Source of the DNA: Leptospira jelokensis
GTDB lineage: Bacteria > Spirochaetota > Leptospiria > Leptospirales > Leptospiraceae
Length of the DNA stretch: 64,000 bases
NCBI RefSeq assembly: GCF_004769635.1
Contig: NZ_RQGH01000011.1
Span: 67,001 to 131,000, forward strand
Direction of reading: 5' to 3'
Made by a program: the position numbers and the translations under genes
The notes under the pieces: generated by a model
What the model was told of the DNA's origin: nothing
The model's database searches: none
The model's input: the letters and a program-made list of their open reading frames with translations, nothing else
Shown: in pieces, positions 18,311-27,839 of the stretch
Position numbering within the stretch: the stretch's first letter is position 1
How the letters are laid out: each line of letters begins with the position of its first letter

Positions 18311-18316
18311 AATCTT

Positions 18317-18389
18317 TGCCCCCAACAGGATTCGAACCTGTGTCCCCAGTTTAGGAAACTAGTGCTCTATCCACCTGAGCTATGGGAGC
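18317..18389 (-). tRNA. tRNA-Arg (anticodon CCT)
   Basis: The minus strand folds into a full cloverleaf of 73 nt. The acceptor is GCTCCCA / TGGGGGC with discriminator A, and the D stem is GCTC / GAGC. The anticodon stem CTAGT / ACTGG holds loop TTCCTAA (anticodon CCT, reads AGG). The T stem ACAGG / CCTGT holds loop TTCGAAT. CCA is not encoded. The gene begins 1 nt after the stop codon of the upstream Crp-like gene and ends 6 nt before the prmC start, so it appears to be part of an mRNA operon. Confidence 0.95.
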
Positions 18390-18390
18390 T

Positions 18391-19035
18391 TTACGTAGGT
18401 TTACGTTTCTGATTCACTATCCTTTGGAAATCGGAGATATTGTGAATAACAATTTTATCTGGATAGAGGTCAAGTTTGCCTGTTTTTACATATTGCATGA
18501 GGACTTTTTGGACTTCACCCACAGGTTGGGCACACCAATTGGCAATATCATCCACAGTCGCAGAAAGTATGATTTCATTATAAACATCATTATTGTACTG
18601 TTTTTCGTATAACATCACAAAGACGTCACATACCTTTCCGACAATATCATCCATAAGGAGGATCATAAGCCTTCTTTTTTGGTCATAAATCCGAAAGGAA
18701 AAGATATGGAGTAATTTCATCGCAAGAGCTGGGTTTTTTGTCATCAGCATTTCAAAATTGGCACGATTGAAATTAAGGGCTTTGACTTCCGTAACAGCAA
18801 TGGCAGTGGCAGACCTGGGTTGTTCTTCTAAGATTGCCATCTCACCTAAAATATCCCCCGCTTCCAAAACATCTAAGGTTTTGATACTGGTCCCAATGGT
18901 TTTTGTGATTTTGACCTTTCCCTCTTTGATGAGGTAAAAATCATTTCCCGGTTCGTATTCACAAAATAAAACTTCGTTTGGTTGGAATACCTTTCCAAAT
19001 TTCCCAAACATTGCTTCTAACATTTGGTCGTTCAC
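18391..19035 (-). CDS. Crp/Fnr-type cyclic-nucleotide-binding regulator
   Basis: This 214-aa protein has an N-terminal cNMP-binding jelly roll ([34 protein letters not shown], where the Arg-Ser pair is the phosphate-binding cassette typical of cAMP binders). A long dimer helix follows, then a C-terminal winged-helix region ([22 protein letters not shown]). The start is GTG, overlapping the TGA of the upstream cNMP/TPR gene (GTGA), with AGGAGG 6 nt ahead. The adenylate cyclase at 5711 may supply the ligand. Its stop is separated from tRNA-Arg by one base. Confidence 0.85.
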   Translation of the reverse strand: MNDQMLEAMFGKFGKVFQPNEVLFCEYEPGNDFYLIKEGKVKITKTIGTSIKTLDVLEAGDILGEMAILEEQPRSATAIAVTEVKALNFNRANFEMLMTKNPALAMKLLHIFSFRIYDQKRRLMILLMDDIVGKVCDVFVMLYEKQYNNDVYNEIILSATVDDIANWCAQPVGEVQKVLMQYVKTGKLDLYPDKIVIHNISDFQRIVNQKRKPT

Positions 19036-20156
19036 GATCTACCTCCTTTGAGTTTGGATTTGGCATCTTCTGAAATGCTGTCATCCATAGGAGGCATTTG
19101 GGTTACCTTTTGGAAAAGTTGTTTTGCCTTTTCTTTATCCCCTGAAGCTTCTGTGGCAAGGGCTAAGTGGTAGAGGTTTTCTTTTAATAACAAACCTTTT
19201 GGGTAACGTTTGATAAAATTGGAAAAATGAGAAATGGCACTTGGGTAGTCTTTGGCCTTGAAACTGGATTTTCCCATATAAAAGAGGGAGTTTTCCACAA
19301 ATTGTTCTTCTTCTTGGGTGACGGAATCGGTTCGGTCCGAAACTGTTTTGAACATATCAATTGCTTCTGCATACTTTCCTGCATTCATGAGGGTGGATGC
19401 TTTGTCATATTGGGAAAGGATGGAATTTGGATCCACACTGGATGTTGTGTTGGAAGCCGGAACTGCCATTGTTTTTAACATTTCTTGCAGTTTGCCAGTT
19501 TGGGATCCAGGTTCTGGTTTATAAACTAACTCTTGTATGGTGAGTGGGAATGGGGTTTTTTTACGAGCTAAATCGATGAGTTGTTTGGCTCGGTCGATGT
19601 ACATTCCGTCCGGATAATGTTGGATGTATTTTTCGAATGCATAGGCTGCATGTTCAAAGTTTCCATTTTTGTAAAATACTTCGGCCACATTCATGAGCTC
19701 AAACGCTGGGTTCTTTGCTTCCCCTTGTCCGAGGATTTCCCTAACCTGTCTGTGGACCTGCCGCAGTTGGCTTGAGAATACTTTTAACATTTTGATGATG
19801 AGATGGGTTTTGTCTGAGACAAATTTTTCAAATTCAGGGACTTTGAAGACAAGGACAGTCGCGGCACCTATGACCTGCGCTGTTTCTTCTCTGGGATAGC
19901 GACCGATGGCACTCTTGACACCGAAGAACTCGCCAAGTTTGACATCTTCTTTGAGCTCTACACCGTTGATGTTCGTGTAAGTTAGTACAACTCTTCCTTT
20001 TTGTAGTACAAAGATATCCTCTGCCTTATCTTTCTCGAAGTAGACAATGGAACCACCTTTGTAATTGCGTACTATAGGACCTGACAACTCATGCCTCGCT
20101 TGGGCTTCATTTTCAAAAATTAGGTAAAAAAGCCAAACTCTTTTTGTAACCGACAC
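19032..20156 (-). CDS. Cyclic-nucleotide-binding domain protein with TPR repeats
   Basis: This protein of about 374 aa has an N-terminal cNMP-binding domain (residues about 25-130, with [15 protein letters not shown] and [21 protein letters not shown]). TPR-like repeats follow at about 150-200 and 255-365 (for example [24 protein letters not shown]). No DNA-binding domain is seen, so it is probably a scaffold or partner protein. The start is uncertain: the ATG used overlaps the upstream amidohydrolase gene by 44 bp. It is translationally coupled to the next Crp-like gene. Confidence 0.8.
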   Translation of the reverse strand: MSVTKRVWLFYLIFENEAQARHELSGPIVRNYKGGSIVYFEKDKAEDIFVLQKGRVVLTYTNINGVELKEDVKLGEFFGVKSAIGRYPREETAQVIGAATVLVFKVPEFEKFVSDKTHLIIKMLKVFSSQLRQVHRQVREILGQGEAKNPAFELMNVAEVFYKNGNFEHAAYAFEKYIQHYPDGMYIDRAKQLIDLARKKTPFPLTIQELVYKPEPGSQTGKLQEMLKTMAVPASNTTSSVDPNSILSQYDKASTLMNAGKYAEAIDMFKTVSDRTDSVTQEEEQFVENSLFYMGKSSFKAKDYPSAISHFSNFIKRYPKGLLLKENLYHLALATEASGDKEKAKQLFQKVTQMPPMDDSISEDAKSKLKGGRS

Positions 20157-21342
20157 TGTCAGAAACTTGTTTCATGAGTTTTTTTGGAGAACCGGCAACC
20201 AACATGTTTTTCCCTTCAATCGAAAATTCTTCTGTACCCAATCCAAACTCTTGGAAGAGTGACAAAAATTCACTCGATCCATAAATAGGATAACCATCAA
20301 TCACAACCAAATCAATGTGTTTCCAATGCAAATCTGATACATTTAGTTCGGAAGATTTTTTCCCATCATTCACTACAACAAAATCACACTTGAGTCCTGG
20401 CATAAGAGCATTTGGATTTCCCAAACGAAAAGCCTTTCTTGGATTTTCTGTGATCATCTTGAGTAATGTTTCTTCTGGAAGTTCTTCGCCATACAATCCA
20501 AAATAAATGGACTTCGTTGTCCTTAGCTCTTCCAATAAATGATTGGAGCCACTTGGGGATGAGTCAGTCCCCAAACATACGTTAACTCCTCGTTCTAAAA
20601 AGAGTTTGATATTGGTAGTTTTTCCAAATACATGTAGATTGGAAGTAGGGCACCATACAACGGATGCTCCTTTTTCTGCGATTTTATCTGCTTCTTTTGG
20701 ACCAAATGGCAAACAATGCACTAAAACAGAATGTGGGCCGAGAGCATCCATCTTCTCTAAGTAACGAAGTGACTGTTTGGAATCATCATCCAAGCCCTCT
20801 GCTAAATGAGTGACAAAAGGAAGGCCTGCATGTTCTGCCATTCGGTATTCTAAGGCAGGGCCTTCTCCCCAATCCAAACTATAATTCCCAACCGAATGGG
20901 CTAAGGTATAATCTGAAATCAATTTGACAGGTAAAATTCCACGGAATGGATTTTGAACAAAATGAGGGATGTGATCGAAAACAGAAGTCACTCCCGCAAA
21001 TAAATTTTTATAAGCCCCTAAGTAATATAAAATTTCAGGATCAATTTGTTGGCGTTCGGCAAACACACCGGAACTTTTATACAAATTGTCATAAGACAAC
21101 CAAGACAAATGTTTTTCCCCGCCACCAACTTTTGGAAGGTAACTTGCGAGTAAATGATCGTGTGAATTGATAAATCCTGGATAAAGTTTTTTCCCTTGTA
21201 AGGAAACTGTAAACAAATCTTTGTTAGATGGAATGGATGGTTCTAATTTTGAAATTTTTTCTCCAGAAAAAAGAAGGTCCATGGTTTCCATTTTCCCATT
21301 TTGAAAGAGTGAAGCTTGTTGTAATAGAATGGGTTTTGTCAT
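20113..21342 (-). CDS. Amidohydrolase superfamily protein (cytosine-deaminase / chlorohydrolase-like)
   Basis: This 409-aa metal-dependent hydrolase has the first metal ligands in FINSHDHLLASY (H61, H63). Further ligands are in FVTHLAEG and in GTDSSPSGSNHLLEEL, whose Asp is the catalytic one. This layout fits the ATZ/TRZ and guanine- or S-adenosylhomocysteine-deaminase branch. The substrate is unknown. The start ATG overlaps the stop of the LysM/M23-like gene (ATGA). Confidence 0.85.
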   Translation of the reverse strand: MTKPILLQQASLFQNGKMETMDLLFSGEKISKLEPSIPSNKDLFTVSLQGKKLYPGFINSHDHLLASYLPKVGGGEKHLSWLSYDNLYKSSGVFAERQQIDPEILYYLGAYKNLFAGVTSVFDHIPHFVQNPFRGILPVKLISDYTLAHSVGNYSLDWGEGPALEYRMAEHAGLPFVTHLAEGLDDDSKQSLRYLEKMDALGPHSVLVHCLPFGPKEADKIAEKGASVVWCPTSNLHVFGKTTNIKLFLERGVNVCLGTDSSPSGSNHLLEELRTTKSIYFGLYGEELPEETLLKMITENPRKAFRLGNPNALMPGLKCDFVVVNDGKKSSELNVSDLHWKHIDLVVIDGYPIYGSSEFLSLFQEFGLGTEEFSIEGKNMLVAGSPKKLMKQVSDSVGYKKSLAFLPNF

Positions 21343-21992
21343 TCAGGCCCCCTTTCCAATACAGATTCTGGATTTAAAATGGATTTGTTTTGGTTGATTT
21401 GAAAATACAAACCTTTGTCTTTTGATAGGATTCCCAATCGGTCTTTTGCGTTCACTTGTTGTCCTTCTGTGACTTGGATCCGTTCCAAATTCCCATACAC
21501 CGAATACAGTCCGTTATTATGTTCTAAAATCACAAAATTTTCGTATCCATCCATATAATCCACATGAACGACCTTTCCCCCTGCACTTGCTCTCACAAGG
21601 GAAGAATTCCCCCGTTTGAATTGTACTCCCTTGTATGGATCATAGGTAAGTTCGGAGAATTTTTTTTGTACTTTTTCCCTTATGGTGAGGGGAAAGAGAA
21701 ACCGTTCTTTCACCTTTGTTTCTTGTGTTATGGATTTGGTTTCCTTTCCACTTGGGATGCGTAATTTTTCGTTTTCGTATAAATTTTCGTGAATGGTGCG
21801 GCCATTTAACTTTGCCAAGGCTTCTGGAGAAACCTGCATTTTGCGAGCGATGCCATACCAAGAATCCCCTTTGGTGACCCTGTATGTGGAAGTTTGGTTT
21901 TCCTTTCCCTTGGTTTTGGAATTTTGTTTGGAGATGAGAGGGGAAAAGAGAAGGAAAAGTCCGAGAGAAAGGATGATACCGTGATTTCGCAT
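21339..21992 (-). CDS. LysM domain protein with degenerate M23 (LytM-like) peptidase domain
   Basis: This 217-aa exported protein starts at ATG 21992 (MRNHGIILSLGLFLLFSPL, a signal peptide). The longer open frame upstream runs through the fusA terminator and is rejected. A LysM peptidoglycan-binding module is at about residues 36-79 (YRVTKGDSWYGIARKM). A LytM fold follows at about 136-205, with VHVDYMDGYENFVILEHNNG. The zinc ligands are lost, with YFQIN where HLHFE is usual, so it is probably a non-catalytic activator of the EnvC or NlpD kind. It is the first gene of the operon leading to prmC. Confidence 0.82.
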   Translation of the reverse strand: MRNHGIILSLGLFLLFSPLISKQNSKTKGKENQTSTYRVTKGDSWYGIARKMQVSPEALAKLNGRTIHENLYENEKLRIPSGKETKSITQETKVKERFLFPLTIREKVQKKFSELTYDPYKGVQFKRGNSSLVRASAGGKVVHVDYMDGYENFVILEHNNGLYSVYGNLERIQVTEGQQVNAKDRLGILSKDKGLYFQINQNKSILNPESVLERGPE

Positions 21993-22037
21993 AAATTCCC
22001 TATGGCAAGTATCGACCAGAAAAAGGGAGAGGGCAAT

Positions 22038-22063
22038 AAAAAAGGCGGGAGAACCCGCCTTTT
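22038..22063 (-). terminator. Rho-independent terminator after fusA
   Basis: Read on the minus strand, an 8-bp GC-rich stem (AAGGCGGG / CCCGCCTT) with a 4-nt loop is followed by a T-run, 31 nt past the fusA stop. It separates fusA from the LysM gene downstream. Confidence 0.92.
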
Positions 22064-22093
22064 CCAAAATCAGTCTGATTGAAAACCGAAGTT

Positions 22094-24214
22094 TTAATCT
22101 TCTTCTTTGTTATTGACTTTGTATTTTTTCATCAATTCTTCCGCCACGTTTCTAGGAACTGGAGCATACTTGGAGAATTCCATCGCAAACTCAGCCTTTC
22201 CTTGGGTAGAAGAACGAAGCACTGTGGAGTATCCAAACATATCAGCTAGAGGGACTTCTGCTTCAATTTTAGCATAACCATTCTCTTCTGTTGTGTTTAG
22301 GATCATACCACGTCTTTGGTTTACAGAAGCAAGGATGGCTCCTTGGAATTCTGTAGGTCCTTCTACTTCCACACGCATGATTGGCTCAAGGATGATTGGA
22401 GCTGCTTTTGCGAAACCTTGGCGGAATCCGTAACGAGCACCAATTTGGAATGCCATATCGGAGGAATCCACATCATGGTAGGCACCGTCATTGATCACAC
22501 AACGAACACCAATGATAGGGAAGCCGATGAGCGATCCTCTTTCCAAACAAGAGCGGAAACCCTTATCACAAGATCCGATGTATTCACGAGGGATGGAACC
22601 ACCCACGATTTTATCCACGAATTCGTAATCTTTTCCTTCTTCTTGTGGGATTGGTTCAATGTAACCTGCCACACGAGAGAACTGACCTTGACCACCCGTT
22701 TGTTTTTTATGAGTGTAATCAAACTCAGCAGATTTTGTGATTGTCTCACGGTAAGCCACCTGAGGTGCACCAGTGACAAGATCCACACCATACTCACGTT
22801 TCATCCGTTCGATGTATACTTCGAGGTGGAGTTCTCCCATCCCTTTGATGATGGTTTGGCCAGACTCTTTATCAATTTCCGTTTGGAAGGTTGGATCTTC
22901 TTTTGTGAAACGGTTAAGGGCTTTGGCAAGGTTTGGAAGTTGTTTTGATTCTTTACATTCAATGGTAAGTGAGATCACCGGGTTTGGAACAAACATTGAC
23001 TCCATTGTGAGTTTTGTTTTTCCATCAGTGAACGTATCCCCAGAAGCACAATCGATTCCGAAAAGGGCAACGATGTCACCCGCTTCTGCTTTGGAAATAT
23101 CTTCCATTTCGTTAGAGTGCATACGAACAAGGCGTCCGATATTATGGCGTTTGTTGTTAGAGGAGTTGTAGATCGTCATCCCTTTTTCGAGTCTACCTTG
23201 GTAAACACGAACATAGGTTAACTGACCGTAACGACCGTCTTCTAGTTTGAACGCTAAACAAACGAGTGGTTTTTCTGGATCGGAGTCCAAAACAAGTTCG
23301 TTTTCTTCGTTTCCGATTTCTTTGGCAGTGTTCTCCACGTCGTAAGGAGAGGCAAGGTAATCAGCAACTCCGTCGAGAAGTCTTTGCACTCCTTTGTTTT
23401 TGAAAGCAGATCCCATAAACACAGGGACAAACTTAAGCGCAAGAACACCACGACGGATCGCTTCTTTCACGCGTGCTTCCGATGGTGTTCCTTCTAACAT
23501 CTCTTCCGTGAGTTCGTCACTGAAAAGCGAAACTGCATCAAGAAGAGCTTCCCGTTTTTCGTTTGCTTGGTCTTTGAGTTCCTCAGGGATGTCAGTGATT
23601 TTGATATCTTGTCCGTTTGGACCTTCAAAATAATACGCCTTCATCTCAACTAGGTCTACCACACCTTTGAGGTCGTTTTCTAGACCAATCGGAAGTTGAA
23701 CGGCATGTGCATTCAGGTGGAGTTTTTCACGGAGTTGTTCGATCACCCTCCATGGGTTTGCACCAGTTCGATCGAGTTTGTTGATAAAGGCAACACGAGG
23801 AACATTGTAACGTTTCATCTGACGGTCAACCGTGATGGACTGAGACTGAACACCCGCAACCCCACAAAGGACCATAATGGCCGAGTCAAGAACACGAAGG
23901 GAGCGTTCTACTTCGATGGTGAAGTCAACGTGGCCGGGAGTGTCGATGATGTTGATGGTGATGTCTTTCCAAGTAGCGTAAGTTGCCGCTGATTGGATGG
24001 TAATCCCTCTTTCTCTTTCGAGGTCCATACTGTCCATAGTAGCACCCACACCGTCTTTTCCACGTACTTCGTGGATGGCATGGATTTTGTTCGTATAAAA
24101 TAAAATACGTTCTGTAAGGGTTGTTTTCCCTGAGTCAATGTGTGCGGAAATCCCGATGTTACGGATTCTTTCCAATTTTGGATCACGTTTTGTTGCTTGC
24201 GTCGCAGAGGTCAT
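22094..24214 (-). CDS. fusA: Elongation factor G, spirochaete/mitochondrial-like type (spdEFG1 class)
   Basis: This 706-aa translational GTPase has P-loop AHIDSGKTT, switch [10 protein letters not shown] and specificity motif NKLD. Domains II to V follow in order. The effector region reads [20 protein letters not shown] followed by TIQSAATY. This closely resembles mitochondrial EF-G1 and the spirochaete spdEFG1 type rather than the canonical EF-G of the str operon. In such lineages EF-G1 drives translocation and a second EF-G recycles ribosomes (established for Borrelia spdEFG1/2). Here it stands alone, with no rpsL, rpsG or tuf near. GAGG precedes the ATG. Confidence 0.95.
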   Translation of the reverse strand: MTSATQATKRDPKLERIRNIGISAHIDSGKTTLTERILFYTNKIHAIHEVRGKDGVGATMDSMDLERERGITIQSAATYATWKDITINIIDTPGHVDFTIEVERSLRVLDSAIMVLCGVAGVQSQSITVDRQMKRYNVPRVAFINKLDRTGANPWRVIEQLREKLHLNAHAVQLPIGLENDLKGVVDLVEMKAYYFEGPNGQDIKITDIPEELKDQANEKREALLDAVSLFSDELTEEMLEGTPSEARVKEAIRRGVLALKFVPVFMGSAFKNKGVQRLLDGVADYLASPYDVENTAKEIGNEENELVLDSDPEKPLVCLAFKLEDGRYGQLTYVRVYQGRLEKGMTIYNSSNNKRHNIGRLVRMHSNEMEDISKAEAGDIVALFGIDCASGDTFTDGKTKLTMESMFVPNPVISLTIECKESKQLPNLAKALNRFTKEDPTFQTEIDKESGQTIIKGMGELHLEVYIERMKREYGVDLVTGAPQVAYRETITKSAEFDYTHKKQTGGQGQFSRVAGYIEPIPQEEGKDYEFVDKIVGGSIPREYIGSCDKGFRSCLERGSLIGFPIIGVRCVINDGAYHDVDSSDMAFQIGARYGFRQGFAKAAPIILEPIMRVEVEGPTEFQGAILASVNQRRGMILNTTEENGYAKIEAEVPLADMFGYSTVLRSSTQGKAEFAMEFSKYAPVPRNVAEELMKKYKVNNKEED

Positions 24215-24340
24215 ATTTTCCTCAAAAATAAGGTTAAAGTTGAATTGATTCTACCAAAATCTGAAATGGACTGCGTTTGTAAAGTACTTGGGATTTTTGG
24301 TTAGAGGGAAAATCCTGGAGAAAGTAGAGAATAGGGAAAT

Positions 24341-25867
24341 ATGCCACTTGCTCGTTTCAAACGATTTTTTCGGACCTTGTCCTTTGCCCGAGTGGTCTGC
24401 CTTGGTTTTTTTGCGGCAATCTTCCTAGGTTCCTTTGCCCTCTACATTGCAGAAGCAGGGGAGTTGTCCTACGTCGATAGCCTTTACCTTTCGGCTTCCT
24501 CCATCTGTGTGACAGGCCTTTCTCCCATCCCCCTTTCAGGCCTCAGTCCAAGCACGCACTGGATCATGTTATTCCTCATCCAACTCGGGGGACTCGGGAT
24601 CATCAGCTTTACTGTGATTGTAGGATTTCTCATCACCAAAGGGATTTCAAGGAATGCCAGGTTTAATGCCTTTGTGGGTGCGGCGATCGATAACCAATCC
24701 GAAACCGAATCCCTAGAAACCAGTGAAGTGAATCGCATTTTACTCTCTGTCATCAATATCTCCTTTTCCATCGAAATTTTGGGAGCCATTGGTTTGTACC
24801 TCCATATGCCAGAGGGAGTGGAAGGGGAGAATACAAGATGGTTTTACTCACTATTCACGGCAGTGTCTTCTTTTAATAACGCCGGTTTTTCGATTACGGA
24901 TGACCTCAGTGCCTTAAGACTCGATCCATTTTCTCTTTATATTGTTTCAGGACTTGTGATCTTTGGTGGGATTGGATTTCCTGTGATCATCTTACTGGAG
25001 AAAGTATTACTCACAGTTTTTGTTCGCATAGTTTACCGCATCGAAGTATTGGCGGAAACGTTAATGATGGAGAAAGCATTAAAAACAGGAAATGTTCCCA
25101 GGTTTTTGTTATTACCCGCACAATTTTCTGCCATCTTGGAAAATAGAATTGAAGAATACAACAAACACTTACGCGGAGAGACCACAAGGATCCAATCCAA
25201 ACTTTTGGTGTACGGATCGTTCGCCTTGCTGTTATTTGGTTTTGTTGGTATTTATTTTTTAGAACGTTCCAACCCACATACATTTCATAATATGGACGTT
25301 GTTGATAAAATCTCCAATGCATTTTTTATGTCGGTCTGTTCGAGGACAGCTGGTTTTTCCACAATGGACCTTGGGCATCTAAATGATGCCACTGTGATCA
25401 TCATCACAGTACTCATGTTTATTGGTGGTGGCCCTCAAGGGACAGCAGGAGGTATCAAAATCACAACTTTTGTTTTGTTACTGGCGTATTTAAAAAACGT
25501 GATCCAACCTGCAAAACCAGTGATGTTATTTGGTGAAACGGTTTCTAAAAACTCGGTAGCCGTTGCCATAAGGGTTTATTTTTTAGCGACAGTGGCCCTT
25601 GCTTTTGTTTTTATTTTACTCGGTATTTTAGACCAAAACCAACATTCGCTCCATGTGATTTTTTTTGAATTGATCTCCTCTTTTTCGACAGTTGGTTTCA
25701 GTTTGAACCTTACGTCTCAATTGGGTGATATTGAAAAATTATTTTATGCTGCTGTGATGTATGTGGGCCGAGTCGGGATATTTACCGTTCTCATTGCAGC
25801 AACGGGCCACTCAGGGGTTCCCAAGATGGGAACTGTAGACGATGGTGTAAAAATCCAAGTTGGATAA
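24341..25867 (+). CDS. TrkH/KtrB-family potassium uptake membrane protein
   Basis: This 508-aa protein has about ten membrane segments and the four pore-loop repeats of the SKT family. They are centred on SASSICVTGLSPI, AVSSFNNAGFSI, SVCSRTAGFSTMDLG and LISSFSTVGFSL, each with the Gly that forms the potassium filter. GGGPQGTAGGIKITTF is a family signature. It moves K+ or Na+ into the cell. The usual cytosolic partner (TrkA or KtrA) is not in the window. The gene is divergent from fusA. Confidence 0.92.
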   Translation: MPLARFKRFFRTLSFARVVCLGFFAAIFLGSFALYIAEAGELSYVDSLYLSASSICVTGLSPIPLSGLSPSTHWIMLFLIQLGGLGIISFTVIVGFLITKGISRNARFNAFVGAAIDNQSETESLETSEVNRILLSVINISFSIEILGAIGLYLHMPEGVEGENTRWFYSLFTAVSSFNNAGFSITDDLSALRLDPFSLYIVSGLVIFGGIGFPVIILLEKVLLTVFVRIVYRIEVLAETLMMEKALKTGNVPRFLLLPAQFSAILENRIEEYNKHLRGETTRIQSKLLVYGSFALLLFGFVGIYFLERSNPHTFHNMDVVDKISNAFFMSVCSRTAGFSTMDLGHLNDATVIIITVLMFIGGGPQGTAGGIKITTFVLLLAYLKNVIQPAKPVMLFGETVSKNSVAVAIRVYFLATVALAFVFILLGILDQNQHSLHVIFFELISSFSTVGFSLNLTSQLGDIEKLFYAAVMYVGRVGIFTVLIAATGHSGVPKMGTVDDGVKIQVG

Positions 25868-25921
25868 AATGGATCAAAAAATCAGTTTTAGGAATTTTAG
25901 GCACAAGAAGGATTGGTAGTT

Positions 25922-26941
25922 GTGAAAATGTCATTCAAAGAAATATTGTTTTCGAAATGGAAATCCCCTGACTTAAGCGCAGAAGAAACGCAGTTTGAGG
26001 AAATCAAAAAAGAGAAAAAACAAAAATTAAACCAAATGGAATCTCGTTTGGAATCACTTGAGATTCTGATTTCCAATGACAAGTTAGAAGATGCCAATAT
26101 TTTGATGAAATACCTGGTGTATGATATGGTGAATTTTTACCAATCACTCACTGGGAAAAACACCATTCCATTGGAAGGGGATTTGGGTGGGTTTTCCATC
26201 CCTGAATCCAAAACAAAAGCATTCCAATTCCTTTCTGGTTATTCCAAAGAAGGAACAACCGATGATTCAAAGTTAAACGATCTCTTTGAGTCATGCCTCG
26301 TAACTTATGATTTTTTATTAGGTGAATCCAAAAAACAATTCCGTACCAATTGGTTCACAACTTTGGACCAGTTCAAATCCGTTCGCAAAATCCGAATCAT
26401 CCTCATCTCTTCCATCCTATCCTTGTCAGTGTTTGGCGTTTTGTATTACCAATACAAATTCCCAGTGATGAAAGACCAAAACATCAAATTGTATAGTTTC
26501 GCTGACAAAGAACACCCACAAACTTCCGAATCACAAATGGTATCCATGCCAGTTTCCAAACAAAAGATTGGGGAATGGAATGAGTATGTGTTTGCCTTAC
26601 CTGATTCCATGGCAAAATTTGGTGGGCTTAGGATTGATCCATTAGAACAAAGGGGGATTCATTTTGTTTTGGATGAATTCCAAATTTTGGACGGGAAAGG
26701 GAGAACTCTTTATTCCAAAAAAATCATCGTAAGCCAAAACCTTCTCCCGGAAGATTACCAAGACTTCTTAAAGATCTCCGATATCAAAACAGCAGGAAAA
26801 CAACAACCTGGTGAACTTGTGGAAATGGTGACAACGGGAAGAGACCCACAAATCCTTTTGGTTTTTCCACCAGTAGAAGGTGCAAAAACAATTAAAGTCA
26901 AAATGAAATACATCGAAGCACATAAATTAAAGAAAAAATGA
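25922..26941 (+). CDS. Unknown protein with coiled coil and one membrane segment
   Basis: This protein of about 339 aa begins with a charged coiled-coil segment (EEIKKEKKQKLNQMESRLES). A membrane helix sits near residue 160 (IILISSILSLSVFGVLYY), and a C-terminal beta-rich domain of about 170 residues probably lies outside the cytoplasm. GTG 25922 is preferred because AAGGA lies 9 nt upstream; TTG 25913 and ATG 25928 are alternatives. Its stop overlaps the start of the DPPR-synthase-like gene (ATGA), which suggests a shared envelope task. No family recognised. Confidence 0.7.
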   Translation: MKMSFKEILFSKWKSPDLSAEETQFEEIKKEKKQKLNQMESRLESLEILISNDKLEDANILMKYLVYDMVNFYQSLTGKNTIPLEGDLGGFSIPESKTKAFQFLSGYSKEGTTDDSKLNDLFESCLVTYDFLLGESKKQFRTNWFTTLDQFKSVRKIRIILISSILSLSVFGVLYYQYKFPVMKDQNIKLYSFADKEHPQTSESQMVSMPVSKQKIGEWNEYVFALPDSMAKFGGLRIDPLEQRGIHFVLDEFQILDGKGRTLYSKKIIVSQNLLPEDYQDFLKISDIKTAGKQQPGELVEMVTTGRDPQILLVFPPVEGAKTIKVKMKYIEAHKLKKK

Positions 26942-27837
26942 TTTACCTATATTTAAAACTCATGCGGATCCCACAGTGGATCAAAAATATCATCCTTTTT
27001 GCGGGACTCATTTTTTCAAAACGAATCTTTGACCTTCCTTCTTTGACAAAAGTATGTTTGGCGTTTTTGTTTTTTTCACTTGTTGCAAGTTGTCAATATG
27101 TATTCAACGATTTCCTTGACCAAAAAGAAGACGCGACTCACCCAGAAAAAAAACACAGACCTCTTGCGAGTGGTGATTTGGATTCGGGCATTGCACTTGC
27201 GATCACAGGTGTGATCCTTCCCATTGCACTCATTGGATCTTATAAACTTTCCCCAGTTTTCTTTTACCTTACGATTTTTTATCTCTTATTCAACATGTTG
27301 TACAGTAAGGTCTTAAAACACATCGTGATCTTAGATGTGATGAGTATCTCCATTGGGTTTGTATTAAGGGCCATTGCGGGTGCTGTTGTCATTGGTGTTG
27401 AGTTTTCCCATTGGTTATTGCTATGTACGTTTATGTTGGCTCTCTTTTGGGGATTTTCCAAACGAAGAGGGGAGATCAACATCCTCAAAACCGAAGCAGG
27501 CAAACACCGCAAAATTTTGGAAGAATACTCAATCGAATTTTTAGATTTGATGATGGCCGTTGTTGCAACATTAACTCTTGTTAGTTATGTGATGTATACA
27601 GTTAGCCCAGATACTGCAAAAAGTTTAGGGACTCCTTATATGGTGTACACAGTGCCCATTGTTGTGTATGCGATTTTTCGGTCTCTCTACATCATCTACA
27701 TCAAAAACATGGGCCATAATCCCACGAGGGCCATTCTCACCGATGTGAGTGTTCTTGTTTCTGGTTTCATTTGGTTATTACTCATCTTATTTTTAATGTT
27801 TGGGAACTTATCCGGCCAACCACCAGTCTACCAATAG
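26938..27837 (+). CDS. UbiA-family decaprenyl-phosphate phosphoribosyltransferase-like protein
   Basis: This 299-aa protein has about eight to nine membrane segments. The first acidic motif is NDFLDQKEDATHPEKKHRP at about residues 61-79, the NDxxDxxxDxxHPxKxxRP form typical of DPPR synthase (mycobacterial Rv3806c class) rather than of quinone prenyltransferases. Those enzymes join PRPP to polyprenyl phosphate to start a lipid-linked pentose donor. The second Asp motif is less obvious. The start overlaps the stop of the preceding gene. No epimerase partner is adjacent, so the final sugar is unknown. Confidence 0.82.
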   Translation: MIYLYLKLMRIPQWIKNIILFAGLIFSKRIFDLPSLTKVCLAFLFFSLVASCQYVFNDFLDQKEDATHPEKKHRPLASGDLDSGIALAITGVILPIALIGSYKLSPVFFYLTIFYLLFNMLYSKVLKHIVILDVMSISIGFVLRAIAGAVVIGVEFSHWLLLCTFMLALFWGFSKRRGEINILKTEAGKHRKILEEYSIEFLDLMMAVVATLTLVSYVMYTVSPDTAKSLGTPYMVYTVPIVVYAIFRSLYIIYIKNMGHNPTRAILTDVSVLVSGFIWLLLILFLMFGNLSGQPPVYQ

Positions 27838-27839
27838 AG

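Noticed and set aside
18311..18325. Upstream start for prmC
   Set aside because: The codons lie in the tRNA-Arg gene; ATG 18310 gives the normal PrmC N-terminus.
21993..22067. Upstream start for the LysM/M23-like protein
   Set aside because: It would start just past the stem of the fusA terminator; ATG 21992 begins a proper signal peptide.
22316..22948. Plus-strand frame of 210 codons inside fusA
   Set aside because: Antisense shadow of a strongly conserved gene; sequence has no family features.
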